A stretch of 64,000 nucleotides of DNA from Bacteroidota bacterium. GTDB taxonomy: Bacteria; Bacteroidota; Bacteroidia; Cytophagales; Cyclobacteriaceae. Every line of letters begins with the position of its first letter. Positions within the stretch are counted from its first letter, which is position 1. The DNA lies in the NCBI GenBank assembly GCA_024280115.1, contig JAJRQT010000071.1, positions 1 through 64,000 on the forward strand, given 5' to 3'. Position numbers and translations under genes: made by a program. The notes below the pieces were generated by a model. The model did no database searches. It saw nothing but the letters and a program-made list of their open reading frames with translations, and had not been told where the DNA came from. Positions 27,404 through 36,755 of this stretch are shown in pieces.

Positions 27404-27730
27404 ATGGCAGCAAATCCATCAATTATCACAAGAGATTTAAATATTCTTGCAAAAGATACAGGGAATCTGTACGAATCAGTAGTTGTTATTTCCAAAAGAG
27501 CAAAACAAATCTCATCCAAGGTCAAGGAAGAACTGAGTTCAAAACTCGCTGAATTTGCAACAACTGTTGACAACCTGGAGGAAATTTTTGAAAACAGAGA
27601 GCAGATTGAGATTTCCAGGTTTTATGAAAGAATGCCAAAGCCAACCATTGTTGCGGCAGAAGAATTTTTGAATGGAGAAATAACCTTCAGGTATCCGGAA
27701 GAAGAAGATCATCATCAGGGATATTATTAG
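27404..27730 (+). CDS. rpoZ: DNA-directed RNA polymerase omega subunit (Bacteroidota type)
   Basis: A 108-residue RNA polymerase omega/Rpb6-like protein that supports assembly of the beta' subunit. The core is SIITRDLNILAKDTGNLYESVVVISKRAKQI, where the Rpb6-type helix contains the conserved ISKRAKQI. The C-terminal tail is acidic and histidine-containing (EEEDHHQGYY). Position between bamD and coaBC (8 and 11 bases) is the standard arrangement in the phylum and supports the call. Confidence 0.88.
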   Translation: MAANPSIITRDLNILAKDTGNLYESVVVISKRAKQISSKVKEELSSKLAEFATTVDNLEEIFENREQIEISRFYERMPKPTIVAAEEFLNGEITFRYPEEEDHHQGYY

Positions 27731-27741
27731 AAAAAAGGAAT

Positions 27742-28944
27742 ATGCTCCGTGGAAGAAAAATTTTAGTCGGAGTCACCGGTAGTATAGCCGCCTACAAATC
27801 CGCCATACTTATAAGGGCTCTGATAAGAGAGGGTGCAATTGTTAAAGTTATCATGACTCCCTCAGCTACTGATTTCATCAGCACGCTTACTCTGTCAACA
27901 TTATCAAAAAATCCGGTAAATCTGGATTTTTTCAATTCTAAAACGGGTCAGTGGACGAGCCACGTAGAGCTTGGCCTATGGGCAGATTTGTACATTATAG
28001 CACCTGCGACTGCCAATAGCATTACAAAATTTGCAAATGGAATTTGCGAAGACCTGTTATCAGCAGTTTATCTTTCAGCAAAATGTCCTGTTTTTATTGC
28101 TCCCGCAATGGACCTGGATATGTACAGACATCAGGTGACAATCAAAAATATTAATATACTCAAAGGTTTTGGCAACCATATCATTGACGCAGATCACGGA
28201 GAGCTGGCGAGTGGATTAGTGGGTGAAGGCAGAATGGCCGAACCTGAAAGCATTGTTGATATTCTCAGTAATTTTTTAAAGCCCGTTCGGCCATTGAAAG
28301 GAAAAAATGCCCTGATTACCGCCGGACCTACCTACGAAGCGATTGATCCTGTTCGGTTTATCGGCAATCACTCGACTGGAAAGATGGGATATGCCATTGC
28401 AGAAGAACTCGCCAGAAAAGGTGCCCGGGTAACTTTAGTCAGTGGCCCTTCAAAGGAAAATATTTATAACCAGGACATCGAAGTGAAAAACGTGAAAAGC
28501 GCTGACGAGATGTTTGAAGCGTGTAAAGCAGTATTCGATCATACGGATATTATTGTTTTAGCTGCGGCAGTTGCCGATTACAAACCGAAAACCAAGGCCT
28601 TTGAGAAAATAAAAAAAGCATCAGATTCCATGAATCTTGAGCTCGTTAAAACTGTGGATATTGCTGCCACACTGGGAAAGGTAAAAAAGAAAAACCAATT
28701 GGCCATCGGATTTGCGTTGGAAACAGAGAATGAGGAGGCCAATGCTAAGAAAAAAATCAAAACAAAGAATTTTGATCTGATTGTTCTTAATTCACTGAAA
28801 GACAAAGGTGCAGGATTCGGCTATGATACCAACAAAATATCCATTATCGATTCCCTCGGGGGTAAAAAAGATTTTTCATTGAAATCTAAAAAAGAAGTCG
28901 CCGCAGATATTGTGAATGAAATAATTGGCAAATTAAATGCGTAA
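27742..28944 (+). CDS. coaBC: Bifunctional phosphopantothenoylcysteine decarboxylase/phosphopantothenate-cysteine ligase
   Basis: Carries out two steps of coenzyme A synthesis. The 400-residue protein has the FMN-dependent CoaC domain first (KILVGVTGSIAAYKS; SHVELGLWADLYIIAPATANS with the catalytic His near 74; CPVFIAPAMDLDMY). The CoaB ligase domain follows from about 188 (KNALITAGPTYEAIDPVRFI; GKMGYAIAEELARKGARVTLVSGP; AAAVADYKPK). It overlaps the next gene by 8 bases. Full length. Confidence 0.96.
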   Translation: MLRGRKILVGVTGSIAAYKSAILIRALIREGAIVKVIMTPSATDFISTLTLSTLSKNPVNLDFFNSKTGQWTSHVELGLWADLYIIAPATANSITKFANGICEDLLSAVYLSAKCPVFIAPAMDLDMYRHQVTIKNINILKGFGNHIIDADHGELASGLVGEGRMAEPESIVDILSNFLKPVRPLKGKNALITAGPTYEAIDPVRFIGNHSTGKMGYAIAEELARKGARVTLVSGPSKENIYNQDIEVKNVKSADEMFEACKAVFDHTDIIVLAAAVADYKPKTKAFEKIKKASDSMNLELVKTVDIAATLGKVKKKNQLAIGFALETENEEANAKKKIKTKNFDLIVLNSLKDKGAGFGYDTNKISIIDSLGGKKDFSLKSKKEVAADIVNEIIGKLNA

Positions 28945-29839
28945 ATTTTTCCCGGCTATTTCAATTCTGTTTATTATGTCACTCCAGGTCATGGGGCAGG
29001 GTGAGTTGAATTGTCGGGTAAGCGTTAATGATGAAAGAGCTCAAACCTCAGACAGGCAGGTTTTCAGAGATATGGAACAGGCATTCGCCAGGTTCATGAA
29101 CGATCGGAAGTGGACCAACGATATTTATTCCCAGGAAGAGAGAATTGATTGCAATCTGGCGGTGACCATCGAAAGCATGCCAGCGGTTGGTTTTTACAAC
29201 GCAACAGTACAAATTCAATCTTCCCGACCTGTATTTAATACCAGCTATACTTCTCTTGTTCTGAATTTCGCCGATAGAGACTGGCAATTTGAATATGTAG
29301 AGTCCACACCTTTGGAATATGGTGATAATGTGTATTTGAGCAACCTTACCTCAATGCTCGCATTTTATGCCTATGTAATTATAGGCCTTGACAAAGATAC
29401 TTTTTCAGAATATGGAGGGGAAGATCAGTTTAAAAAGGCCCTGGACATAGTAAATCTCGCCCAGCAATCTGATAGGTCTGGCTGGCAAGCCTTTCAGAGC
29501 AACAGGAACAGGTATTGGCTAAGTGAAAATCTTACAAATCAAGATCTAAGGCCAATACGACAGGGGCTGTACACCTACCACAGACTGGCAATGGATCAAT
29601 TTGAAAATAATCCCGATCAATCAAGAACCCTGATACTGGATGTACTAAAAGCAATTCAAGGAGCAAATAGGAATATCCCAAATAGTATTCTTAAAATTTC
29701 TTTTTTCGATGCGAAAAAAAATGAAATCGCTAAGATTTTTGAAAAAGGCAATCCAGCAGTAAAAAAAGAAGCCTACAATATCCTGGCAGATATTGATCCC
29801 AGCAATACAGAAAAATACAAAACCATTATTGGAAATTAA
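28937..29839 (+). CDS. DUF4835-family exported protein
   Basis: A 300-residue exported protein with a signal peptide of about 20 residues (FFPAISILFIMSLQVMGQ) followed by GELNCRVSVNDERAQTSDR, the usual mature start of DUF4835. A conserved central stretch reads LTSMLAFYAYVIIGLDKDTFSEYGG. The family is found in Bacteroidota between coaBC and recN and its function is not established. Its start overlaps the coaBC stop by 8 bases, so translation is likely coupled. Confidence 0.85.
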   Translation: MRKFFPAISILFIMSLQVMGQGELNCRVSVNDERAQTSDRQVFRDMEQAFARFMNDRKWTNDIYSQEERIDCNLAVTIESMPAVGFYNATVQIQSSRPVFNTSYTSLVLNFADRDWQFEYVESTPLEYGDNVYLSNLTSMLAFYAYVIIGLDKDTFSEYGGEDQFKKALDIVNLAQQSDRSGWQAFQSNRNRYWLSENLTNQDLRPIRQGLYTYHRLAMDQFENNPDQSRTLILDVLKAIQGANRNIPNSILKISFFDAKKNEIAKIFEKGNPAVKKEAYNILADIDPSNTEKYKTIIGN

Positions 29840-29898
29840 TTCTTCGTTATACTTTTATAACCAAATATTTCATTTATTTCTTGACTAACATCAGTTGA

Positions 29899-31551
29899 AT
29901 GATTAAAAGTCTGCTTATAAAAAACTATGCTTTGATCCAGCAATTGCAAATGGATCCATCTCCCAATTTGAATACAATCACTGGAGAGACCGGAGCTGGA
30001 AAATCAATCATGCTCGGGGCTTTGGGATTATTATTGGGAAACAGAGCAGATACAAAAGTATTATTTGAGTCCGGAGAAAAATGTGTGATTGAAGGATTAT
30101 TTGACATATCCAGGTTAAATCTAATTGAGATATTTGATGGTTTTGAATTGGATTATCAGGAGGAAACTATCATCAGGCGAGAAATAAGCCCGACAGGTAA
30201 GTCGAGAGCTTTTATCAATGATACGCCGGTCACGCTGGATGTCATGAAGATTATTGGCAATTATTTAGTTGATATCCATTCACAAAGAGATACCTATCTG
30301 CTTGGGGCAGCTTCGTATCAACTGAGGATGATTGATGGATTTGCTCAAAATGCCGGGATTTTGAATAAGTATAAAAAAGTTTATAGTTCATACAAAAAAG
30401 AACAATCTGCATACGATTCAATAAAAGCGCAATCAGAAGAACTCAAAAAAGAATCTGACTATAATCATTTTCTTTTAGATGAACTTGACAAATCTTCTTT
30501 GTTGGAGGGCGAGCAAGAGGGGCTTGAAAAAGAGCTTCAAATTATTGAGCATGCCGAAGTAATAAAAAGTAAATTGTTTGAAAGCCGGGAATTACTTGAA
30601 AATTCAGAGTTTGCCATTAATACGGGTTTGCAACAAGTCCTAAAAAATATTGAGCAGATAAGTAGGTATGCTGAACATTTTGAATCTCTAAAAAAACAAT
30701 TGGAAAGCTGTTATTTAGAATTAAATGATATTTCGAGTGAAGTTGAAAATGAAATCCACAATATAGATTTTGACAAGGAAAGACAGGAAGAAATCCAGGA
30801 AAGGCTAGGATTGTTATTTCAGCTTGCCCAAAAACATCATGTTAATACCGAAGGTGAACTGATTGAGGTCAGGGAGATGTTAAGATTTAAAGTCAGCAAA
30901 GTATTGAATCTTGATGAAGAACTAGTTCAAAAGAAAACGACCTTGGATAGGTTAGAAAAAGAGTTAAAGTCCATTGGTCAAAAATTATCAACTTCCAGGT
31001 TAAAAGTTTTAAAACCTTTCAAAAAGGAGCTTGAAAATGACCTCAAGGAATTGGCGATGCCCCATGCAGCTTTAGATATCAATCACGAAACAGTGCAGGC
31101 TTCAGAAAACGGATTTGATAAAATCAACATTTTGTTCAGTGCAAATGCCGGAGTTGCGACTCAGGACATTAAAAATGTTGCCTCAGGTGGGGAATTTTCG
31201 AGGCTTATGTTTTGCATCAAATATATGCTCGCCGACAAGACTTCTCTTCCAACAATTATATTCGATGAAATTGATTCCGGAATATCCGGAGAGGTGGCGA
31301 TGAAAATGGTCTCCATGATGAAGGAAATGGCTTCCAGTCACCAGGTAGTTGCCATCACGCATTTGCCACAAATTGCCGCAAGCGGTGACGTTCACTATTT
31401 TGTTTATAAACAAAATGAAAACGGTCGGTCCGTCTCAAAAATTAAAAAATTGGAACAGTCACAAAGACAGGAAGAAATTGCCAAGATGATCGGTGGAGAT
31501 TCTCCATCTGATGCGGCCTTGGAAAACGCCAGGGAACTGCTCAGCAGATGA
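29899..31551 (+). CDS. recN: DNA repair protein RecN
   Basis: An SMC-like ATPase acting in double-strand-break repair. It has 550 residues. The N-terminal head has Walker A TGETGAGKSIMLGALGLLLG near residue 28. Long coiled-coil arms span about 150-350 (for example KKQLESCYLELNDISSEVEN). The C-terminal head has the signature ASGGEFSRLMFCIKYM, Walker B TIIFDEIDSGISGEVA and the D/H-loop VVAITHLPQIAASGD. It is last of the bamD cluster, after a 59-base gap. Confidence 0.95.
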   Translation: MIKSLLIKNYALIQQLQMDPSPNLNTITGETGAGKSIMLGALGLLLGNRADTKVLFESGEKCVIEGLFDISRLNLIEIFDGFELDYQEETIIRREISPTGKSRAFINDTPVTLDVMKIIGNYLVDIHSQRDTYLLGAASYQLRMIDGFAQNAGILNKYKKVYSSYKKEQSAYDSIKAQSEELKKESDYNHFLLDELDKSSLLEGEQEGLEKELQIIEHAEVIKSKLFESRELLENSEFAINTGLQQVLKNIEQISRYAEHFESLKKQLESCYLELNDISSEVENEIHNIDFDKERQEEIQERLGLLFQLAQKHHVNTEGELIEVREMLRFKVSKVLNLDEELVQKKTTLDRLEKELKSIGQKLSTSRLKVLKPFKKELENDLKELAMPHAALDINHETVQASENGFDKINILFSANAGVATQDIKNVASGGEFSRLMFCIKYMLADKTSLPTIIFDEIDSGISGEVAMKMVSMMKEMASSHQVVAITHLPQIAASGDVHYFVYKQNENGRSVSKIKKLEQSQRQEEIAKMIGGDSPSDAALENARELLSR

Positions 31552-31641
31552 AAAGTCGAAGGCGATAAGTGTTCTGTGCTTACGGTCACATATTAAAATA
31601 ATTTTTGATTCTAAATTGCGCCGTTTTGCGAAGAAAAAGCA

Positions 31642-31649
31642 TATATTTG
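31642..31649 (+). promoter_or_regulatory. Candidate -7 element of the flavodoxin gene
   Basis: TATATTTG is an exact TAnnTTTG match, 43 bases before the flavodoxin ATG. TTG triplets upstream lie at non-ideal spacing (13 and 23 bases), so the -33 assignment is open. Confidence 0.45.
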
Positions 31650-31692
31650 CGATTGCGATTTAATTTTTGATCAATAAAAATAATTGAATACT

Positions 31693-32196
31693 ATGGGAAA
31701 AATAGGAATTTTTTATGGCTCTACCGAGGGAAATACCGAGGACGTAGCCGACAAGGTAAAAGAGGCGTTAGGTGATGCCGATGTACACAATGTTGACTCA
31801 GCTTCTGCTGATGATTTAGCTGAATATGATACCATCATATTTGGTGCATCTACCTGGGAAATTGGTGAACTCCAGGAAGATTGGGAATCTTTCATCGATG
31901 TTCTTGATGACGTTGATTTCAGTGGAAAGAAAGTAAGTTATATCGGGGTTGGAGATGCCGATGGTTATCCTGATACATTTGTTGACGCGATAGGTATTAT
32001 TCACGAAAAAATAGCAGACTCCGGTGCAGAATTTTTTGGGGCATGGCCTACTGAAGATTACGAATTTGATGAGTCTAAAGGAATAGTTGACGGTAAATTC
32101 CTTGGTTTAGTAATTGATGAAGACAATGAATCAGATAAAACTGATGATCGTATTGCTGCATGGGTTGCTCAAATTAAAGGAGAATTAGGTCTTTAA
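31693..32196 (+). CDS. fldA: Flavodoxin (long-chain)
   Basis: A small FMN electron carrier of 167 residues. The phosphate-binding loop is IGIFYGSTEGNTEDVADKV at the N-terminus, followed by FGASTWEIGELQEDWESF (first isoalloxazine loop, Trp) and SYIGVGDADGYPDTFVDA (second loop, Tyr). Length and the extra segment FGAWPTEDYEFDESKGIVDG indicate the long-chain class. The frame is open from a TTG at 31684, but ATG 31693 starts the family sequence. It precedes the rnf operon with its own terminator between, making it a plausible electron partner of Rnf. Confidence 0.95.
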   Translation: MGKIGIFYGSTEGNTEDVADKVKEALGDADVHNVDSASADDLAEYDTIIFGASTWEIGELQEDWESFIDVLDDVDFSGKKVSYIGVGDADGYPDTFVDAIGIIHEKIADSGAEFFGAWPTEDYEFDESKGIVDGKFLGLVIDEDNESDKTDDRIAAWVAQIKGELGL

Positions 32197-32212
32197 TTTC
32201 AAACAAAATATC

Positions 32213-32260
32213 AAAGCTGTTTGTCAAAAAATTATTTAGACAGGCAGCTTTTTATTTTTT
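32213..32260 (+). terminator. Intrinsic terminator after flavodoxin
   Basis: AAAGCTGTTTGTC (32213-32225) pairs with GACAGGCAGCTTT (32239-32251), 11 of 13 bases, and the hairpin runs into TTTTTATTTTTT. It lies 17 bases past the flavodoxin stop. Confidence 0.8.
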
Positions 32261-32357
32261 AATATCTATTCTATTAATTCTCGGACATTATATGAGATTT
32301 TAAGAGTTATTTTTTTGAAAACTGACAATTATCAATTTTTTTATTAAATGGTCTATC

Positions 32358-32365
32358 TACATTTG
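32358..32365 (+). promoter_or_regulatory. Candidate -7 element of the rnf operon
   Basis: TACATTTG is an exact TAnnTTTG match, followed by CAAACC, and lies 23 bases before the rseC-like ATG at 32389. It sits after the flavodoxin terminator, so the rnf operon can be transcribed independently. Confidence 0.5.
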
Positions 32366-32388
32366 CAAACCTATTGAAGTACAGGGAA

Positions 32389-32817
32389 ATGAGTACAGAG
32401 ACATTTGGTGGTTCTATCGAGCATTTGGGAGTAATTAAAGAAATTACACCTAAATCGATCAAGGTCAGTTTATTAAATGTATCTGCATGTTCTACCTGCC
32501 ATACAAAAGGCACTTGCTCAGTTTCTGATGTTGACAACAAAATAATTGATGTTATTAATACGGGTGAGCAACTCAAAAAAGGAGAGACGGTAAAAGTGGC
32601 CTTTGAAAAATCGTTGGGCCCATTGGCCTTAATGATTGGTTATATCGGTCCTTTTGTTTTATTAATGATTGTATTATTGATCTCCTGGTCCATCACTAAA
32701 GATGAAGTTTTTGCCGGATTGGCATCTTTATTCTCTGTTGGTGTTTACTATCTTTTTCTGACACTTTTCAGAAAGAAATTAAAGAGCACATTTACTTTTA
32801 GAATTCTAAAAGATTGA
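32389..32817 (+). CDS. rseC: RseC/SoxR-reducing-system family membrane protein
   Basis: A 142-residue membrane protein commonly first in rnf operons of Bacteroidota. It has an N-terminal domain with cysteines in SACSTCHTKGTCS and two membrane helices at about residues 76-98 (LALMIGYIGPFVLLMIVLLI) and 105-126. In proteobacteria RseC works with Rsx/Rnf to keep SoxR reduced and modulates sigma-E; here it is more likely an assembly or coupling factor for Rnf (inference). I start it at ATG 32389; the frame is also open from a TTG at 32374. It ends 8 bases before rnfB. Confidence 0.85.
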   Translation: MSTETFGGSIEHLGVIKEITPKSIKVSLLNVSACSTCHTKGTCSVSDVDNKIIDVINTGEQLKKGETVKVAFEKSLGPLALMIGYIGPFVLLMIVLLISWSITKDEVFAGLASLFSVGVYYLFLTLFRKKLKSTFTFRILKD

Positions 32818-32825
32818 AATAAATT

Positions 32826-33824
32826 ATGAGTCAGACGATTCTTTTTACCATCGGATCCATTACCATTTTGGGCTTTCTGGCAGCGGCAATACTATATTTT
32901 ATAGCCAGTAAGTTCAAGGTCTATGAAGATCCCAAGATTGACGAAGTTGAAAACGCTTTACCCAGCACAAACTGTGGAGGTTGTGGGCATCCCGGCTGCA
33001 GGGCATTTGCAGAAGCTTGTGTAAAAGCTGACGATCTATCAGATCTTCACTGTCCTGTTGGGGGTAATGAAACCATGCAAAATGTCGCGGATCTTCTTGG
33101 TATGGAGGTGGAAGAGCGTGACCCGTATGTGGCAGTTGTGCTCTGCTCCGGTTCTTTTGAACACAGAAAAAAAGCAAACGTCTATGATGGCACTCCAAAC
33201 TGTACTGTAGCTCATGGATTATATGGAGGTGATACAGATTGCCAATATGGTTGTCTAGGTTTTGGTGAGTGTGTGGACGCCTGCGATTTTGAGGCCATGT
33301 ACATGGATGAAAAAACAGGGCTTCCTGTTGTGATTCAGGATAAATGCACTGCATGTAATGCCTGTGTTACAGCTTGCCCGAGAGACATCATGGAACTGCG
33401 GCCTAAAGGCAAAAGAGACAGACGAATTTTTGTTTCCTGTATAAATCAGGATAAGGGAGGCGCTGCTAAAAAAGCTTGCGAAGTTGCCTGTACCGGTTGC
33501 AGCAAGTGCGAAAGTGAATGCAAATACGATGCCATTACCATAGAAAACTATTTAGCCTATATCGATGGAGAAAAATGCAAACTCTGTCGCAAATGTGCCC
33601 CTGTTTGTAAATCCAATTCCATACTTGAAATCAACTTCCCACCTAGAAAAGAAAGACCTGAAAAGAAGGATAGAATAAAAAAAGAAAGGCCGGCAAGAGC
33701 TGTTAAACCAATTGCCACTGAGACAGCAACTCTTGAAAAGGAAGCTGGTGTGGATGTAGTTGAAATGGTTAAAAAAGCCAAGGATAATAATTCAAAGGAA
33801 GAAAACTCAGAAGATAAAGCATAA
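32826..33824 (+). CDS. rnfB: Rnf complex subunit RnfB (long, multi-cluster)
   Basis: The ferredoxin-like subunit of the ion-translocating ferredoxin:NAD oxidoreductase. It has an N-terminal membrane helix (about residues 5-26) and a NCGGCGHPGCRAFAEAC cluster. Cysteine sets follow in DCQYGCLGFGECVDAC, CTACNACVTACP, CTGCSKCESEC and CKLCRKCAPVC. At 332 residues it is the long form, with several more clusters than the short proteobacterial RsxB; long forms occur in Bacteroides and acetogens. The C-terminal tail (about 265-332) is highly charged, rich in Lys, Glu, Arg and Pro. It ends directly at the base before rnfC. Confidence 0.95.
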   Translation: MSQTILFTIGSITILGFLAAAILYFIASKFKVYEDPKIDEVENALPSTNCGGCGHPGCRAFAEACVKADDLSDLHCPVGGNETMQNVADLLGMEVEERDPYVAVVLCSGSFEHRKKANVYDGTPNCTVAHGLYGGDTDCQYGCLGFGECVDACDFEAMYMDEKTGLPVVIQDKCTACNACVTACPRDIMELRPKGKRDRRIFVSCINQDKGGAAKKACEVACTGCSKCESECKYDAITIENYLAYIDGEKCKLCRKCAPVCKSNSILEINFPPRKERPEKKDRIKKERPARAVKPIATETATLEKEAGVDVVEMVKKAKDNNSKEENSEDKA

Positions 33825-35180
33825 ATGAGTTTAGCGATAAATAATATAAAAACATTTCCAATGGGCGGGGTTCACCCCGCAGAAAATAAATTTACTGTAG
33901 ATAAACCCATTGAAAAATTGGAGGCCCCAAGTCAAGTTTCTATTCCTATCTCACAGCATATCGGGGCTCCGGCCAAACCTGTTGTGGAACAGAGACAGAA
34001 AGTAAAAATAGGGCAGATCATTGCATCAAGTTCCGGATTTGTATCAGCAAATATCCATGCCACAATTGCGGGCACAATAGCAAAATTTGATAAAGTAATG
34101 GATTCTACAGGCTATAAGCGTGATGCCATTATCATCAAGGCCGGGAAAGAAGAACAGGAATGGGAAGAAAGTATTGATTTAAGTGATGATCTGGTAAAGG
34201 AGGTTTCACTTAGCCGTGAGGAGATTATTAAAAAAATTGCGGCGGCCGGAATCGTAGGTATGGGAGGGGCAACTTTCCCATCTCATGTAAAGCTTTCTGT
34301 ACCAAAAGGGAAAAAAGCTGAATATTTGATTCTCAATGGTGTGGAATGTGAGCCTTATCTCACAGCAGATCATAGGTTGATGTTGGAAAAAGGGCCGGAA
34401 ATCATTGTCGGAGCGAGAATTCTAATGAAAGCTTTGGATGTCGATAAAGCCATTATCGGAATTGAAAATAACAAGCCAGACGCTATCGAGAAAATAGCAG
34501 AATTGATCAACGGGGAAAATGGGATGATGGTTCAACCATTAAAAGTGCAATATCCCCAGGGCGGTGAAAAACAATTGATCAAAGCCGCCATCAATCGTGA
34601 AGTGCCTTCTGGAGGATTGCCGATTGATGTTGGCGTTGTGGTTCATAATGTCGGAACTGCCTTTGCAGTTTATGAAGCCATTCAGAAAAATAAACCATTG
34701 CTCGAAAGAGTAGTAACCATCACTGGTAAAGATGTTAAAAACCCATCTAATTTTTTGGTTAGAATTGGCACTCCCGTCAACAATTTAATCGAAGCTGCTG
34801 GAGGCATTCCTGAAAACACCGGGAAGGTAATCAGCGGAGGCCCAATGATGGGAAAAGCATTAAACTCAGTTGATATCCCGGTTGCAAAGGGCACATCCGG
34901 TATTTTGCTGATTCCGAATGAAGAGGCAAAGAGAGGCAAAATGAAAGTCTGCATTCGGTGCAGCAAATGTGTTGATGTTTGCCCTATGGGATTAGAGCCA
35001 TATTTACTGATGACATTAACACAAAAAGAACTTTTTGATCGAGTGGAAGAAGACAAAGCGCTGGACTGCATAGAATGTGGTTCCTGCTCATTTACTTGTC
35101 CTTCTGACAGACCACTATTAGATTATATTAGATTAGGAAAGAAAACTGTTGCATCATTAATCAGGGAAAGAAATAACTAA
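33825..35180 (+). CDS. rnfC: Rnf complex subunit RnfC
   Basis: The peripheral subunit that binds NAD(H) through FMN. The 451-residue protein opens with FPMGGVHPAENKF, has the Rnf-NQR flavin/NADH region VGMGGATFPSHVKL and LILNGVECEPYLTADHRLM, and a SLBB-like segment. Two 4Fe-4S motifs near the C-terminus are CIRCSKCVDVCPMGLEP and CIECGSCSFTCPSDRP. Its ATG follows the rnfB stop with no gap, and its stop overlaps rnfD by one base. Confidence 0.96.
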   Translation: MSLAINNIKTFPMGGVHPAENKFTVDKPIEKLEAPSQVSIPISQHIGAPAKPVVEQRQKVKIGQIIASSSGFVSANIHATIAGTIAKFDKVMDSTGYKRDAIIIKAGKEEQEWEESIDLSDDLVKEVSLSREEIIKKIAAAGIVGMGGATFPSHVKLSVPKGKKAEYLILNGVECEPYLTADHRLMLEKGPEIIVGARILMKALDVDKAIIGIENNKPDAIEKIAELINGENGMMVQPLKVQYPQGGEKQLIKAAINREVPSGGLPIDVGVVVHNVGTAFAVYEAIQKNKPLLERVVTITGKDVKNPSNFLVRIGTPVNNLIEAAGGIPENTGKVISGGPMMGKALNSVDIPVAKGTSGILLIPNEEAKRGKMKVCIRCSKCVDVCPMGLEPYLLMTLTQKELFDRVEEDKALDCIECGSCSFTCPSDRPLLDYIRLGKKTVASLIRERNN

Positions 35181-36181
35181 TGAGCGCTCAATTTTTAACT
35201 GTTTCGCCGTCACCCCACATCCATTCTGAAGACTCTGTCAAAAAATTGATGTATGGAGTGATCATTGCTTTACTACCAGCATTGGCAGTATCATTTTTTG
35301 TATTTGGGATAGGCGCTGTCTATGTCACACTACTCTCCGTATTAAGTTGTGTAGTTGCAGAATATACGCTCACTAAATATCTCCTCAAAAAAGAACCAAC
35401 CTTCATGGATGGTTCTGCTATAATAACCGGAGTTTTACTGGCATTTAATGTGCCCAGTAGTTTACCCTGGTGGGCCATCATTATCGGAAGCCTTGTTGCA
35501 ATTGGTGTTGGAAAAATTGCATTTGGAGGACTTGGAAACAATCCTTTCAATCCGGCATTGGTAGGAAGGGTATTTTTATTGATTTCCTTTCCGGTTCCAA
35601 TGACAAGCTGGCCCGTTCCTTTTGTCTCAAGATTCCAATTCCTTGATGCAACCACCGGAGCCACACCATTAGCGCTTATAAAAGAAGGCGTTGATGCTGG
35701 TGAACCGATTTCTAAATTGATGAGTGAGTTGCCAACATATATGAATATGTTGCTCGGTGGGCTGGGCGGCAGTATAGGGGAAGTTTCAGCCATCGCATTG
35801 ATCGTAGGATTCGTTTACATGTTGTGGAAAAAGATCATTACATGGCATATTCCTGTGGCAATGATCGGGACAATATTTGTCCTTACCGGAGCGCTCTGGC
35901 TATTCAATCCGGATAAATTTGCCGATCCTGTATTTCATCTTTTAACGGGTGGTGTAATGCTCGGGGCATTCTTCATGGCAACAGATTATGTTACCTCTCC
36001 AATGACAGTAAAAGGGATGCTAATATTTGGTGTAGGGATAGGGTTGCTCACTGTAGTAATCAGAACTTTCGGCGCTTATCCTGAAGGAGTATCATTTGCA
36101 ATATTGATCATGAATGGTTTTGTGCCATTGATGAATAAATATATAAAACCAAAACGATTCGGAATTAAGAAAAATGGCTAA
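35180..36181 (+). CDS. rnfD: Rnf complex subunit RnfD
   Basis: A polytopic membrane subunit with covalently bound FMN. It has 333 residues and about eight to ten hydrophobic helices. The start SPSPHIHSEDSVKKLMYGVI is typical. The flavinylation motif is DATTGATPL near residue 158, with FMN on the second Thr of TTGAT. VGKIAFGGLGNNPFNPALVGR is the conserved NqrB/RnfD loop. It overlaps rnfG by 8 bases. Confidence 0.96.
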   Translation: MSAQFLTVSPSPHIHSEDSVKKLMYGVIIALLPALAVSFFVFGIGAVYVTLLSVLSCVVAEYTLTKYLLKKEPTFMDGSAIITGVLLAFNVPSSLPWWAIIIGSLVAIGVGKIAFGGLGNNPFNPALVGRVFLLISFPVPMTSWPVPFVSRFQFLDATTGATPLALIKEGVDAGEPISKLMSELPTYMNMLLGGLGGSIGEVSAIALIVGFVYMLWKKIITWHIPVAMIGTIFVLTGALWLFNPDKFADPVFHLLTGGVMLGAFFMATDYVTSPMTVKGMLIFGVGIGLLTVVIRTFGAYPEGVSFAILIMNGFVPLMNKYIKPKRFGIKKNG

Positions 36182-36755
36182 GAAAGAATCAACACTTTTC
36201 AACATGGTGTCCAGTCTCGTAGTAGTTACGCTGATTGCATCGACTGCCCTTGGTTATGTATATGAATTGACCAAAGGACCAATTGCCGCCGCAAAACTTG
36301 CAAAGAAAATCAGGTCTATTGACGAGGTAGTTGTAGAGTATGACAATAATCCAGTGGATGATATGTATAAAATCCCCATTGAGAATTCTGAAGACAGCCT
36401 TGAGGTTTACCCCGCAAAAAAGGGCGAGAAGGTCATGGCCAGCGCTATCAGAACATATTCTCCAAAGGGATACGGCGGTAATGTTTGGCTTATGGTTGGC
36501 TTATTGCCCAATGGAAATATTCAAAACGTAGCAGTACTTGAACATAAAGAAACCCCGGGACTCGGAACGAAAATGGATAATGATGAATTCAAGAATCAGT
36601 TCATTGGAAAAAATCCAGCCTCACTTAATTTAAAGGTGATAAAAGATGGAGGAGATATAGATGCACTATCCGGTGCTACCATCACTTCAAGAGCATTCGG
36701 GCAAGCCATTCAGTTGGCTTTTGATACATATACGAAAGGAGGTCAGCATGAATAA
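36174..36755 (+). CDS. rnfG: Rnf complex subunit RnfG
   Basis: A periplasm-facing single-helix subunit carrying covalent FMN. Of 193 residues, the membrane helix lies at about 8-28 (MVSSLVVVTLIASTALGYVYE). The flavinylation motif is DALSGATITSRAF near residue 166. LEHKETPGLGTKM is the other conserved stretch. It overlaps rnfD at its start and rnfE at its end by 8 bases each. An ApbE flavin transferase needed for attachment is not in this window. Confidence 0.95.
   Translation: MAKKESTLFNMVSSLVVVTLIASTALGYVYELTKGPIAAAKLAKKIRSIDEVVVEYDNNPVDDMYKIPIENSEDSLEVYPAKKGEKVMASAIRTYSPKGYGGNVWLMVGLLPNGNIQNVAVLEHKETPGLGTKMDNDEFKNQFIGKNPASLNLKVIKDGGDIDALSGATITSRAFGQAIQLAFDTYTKGGQHE
36735..36742 (+). promoter_or_regulatory. 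Strong Shine-Dalgarno before rnfE
   Basis: AAAGGAGG lies 5 bases before the ATG at 36748, inside the end of rnfG. Shine-Dalgarno sequences are usually weak in this phylum. Together with the overlap this fixes the rnfE start at 36748 and not at the upstream open-frame start 36661. Confidence 0.7.
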
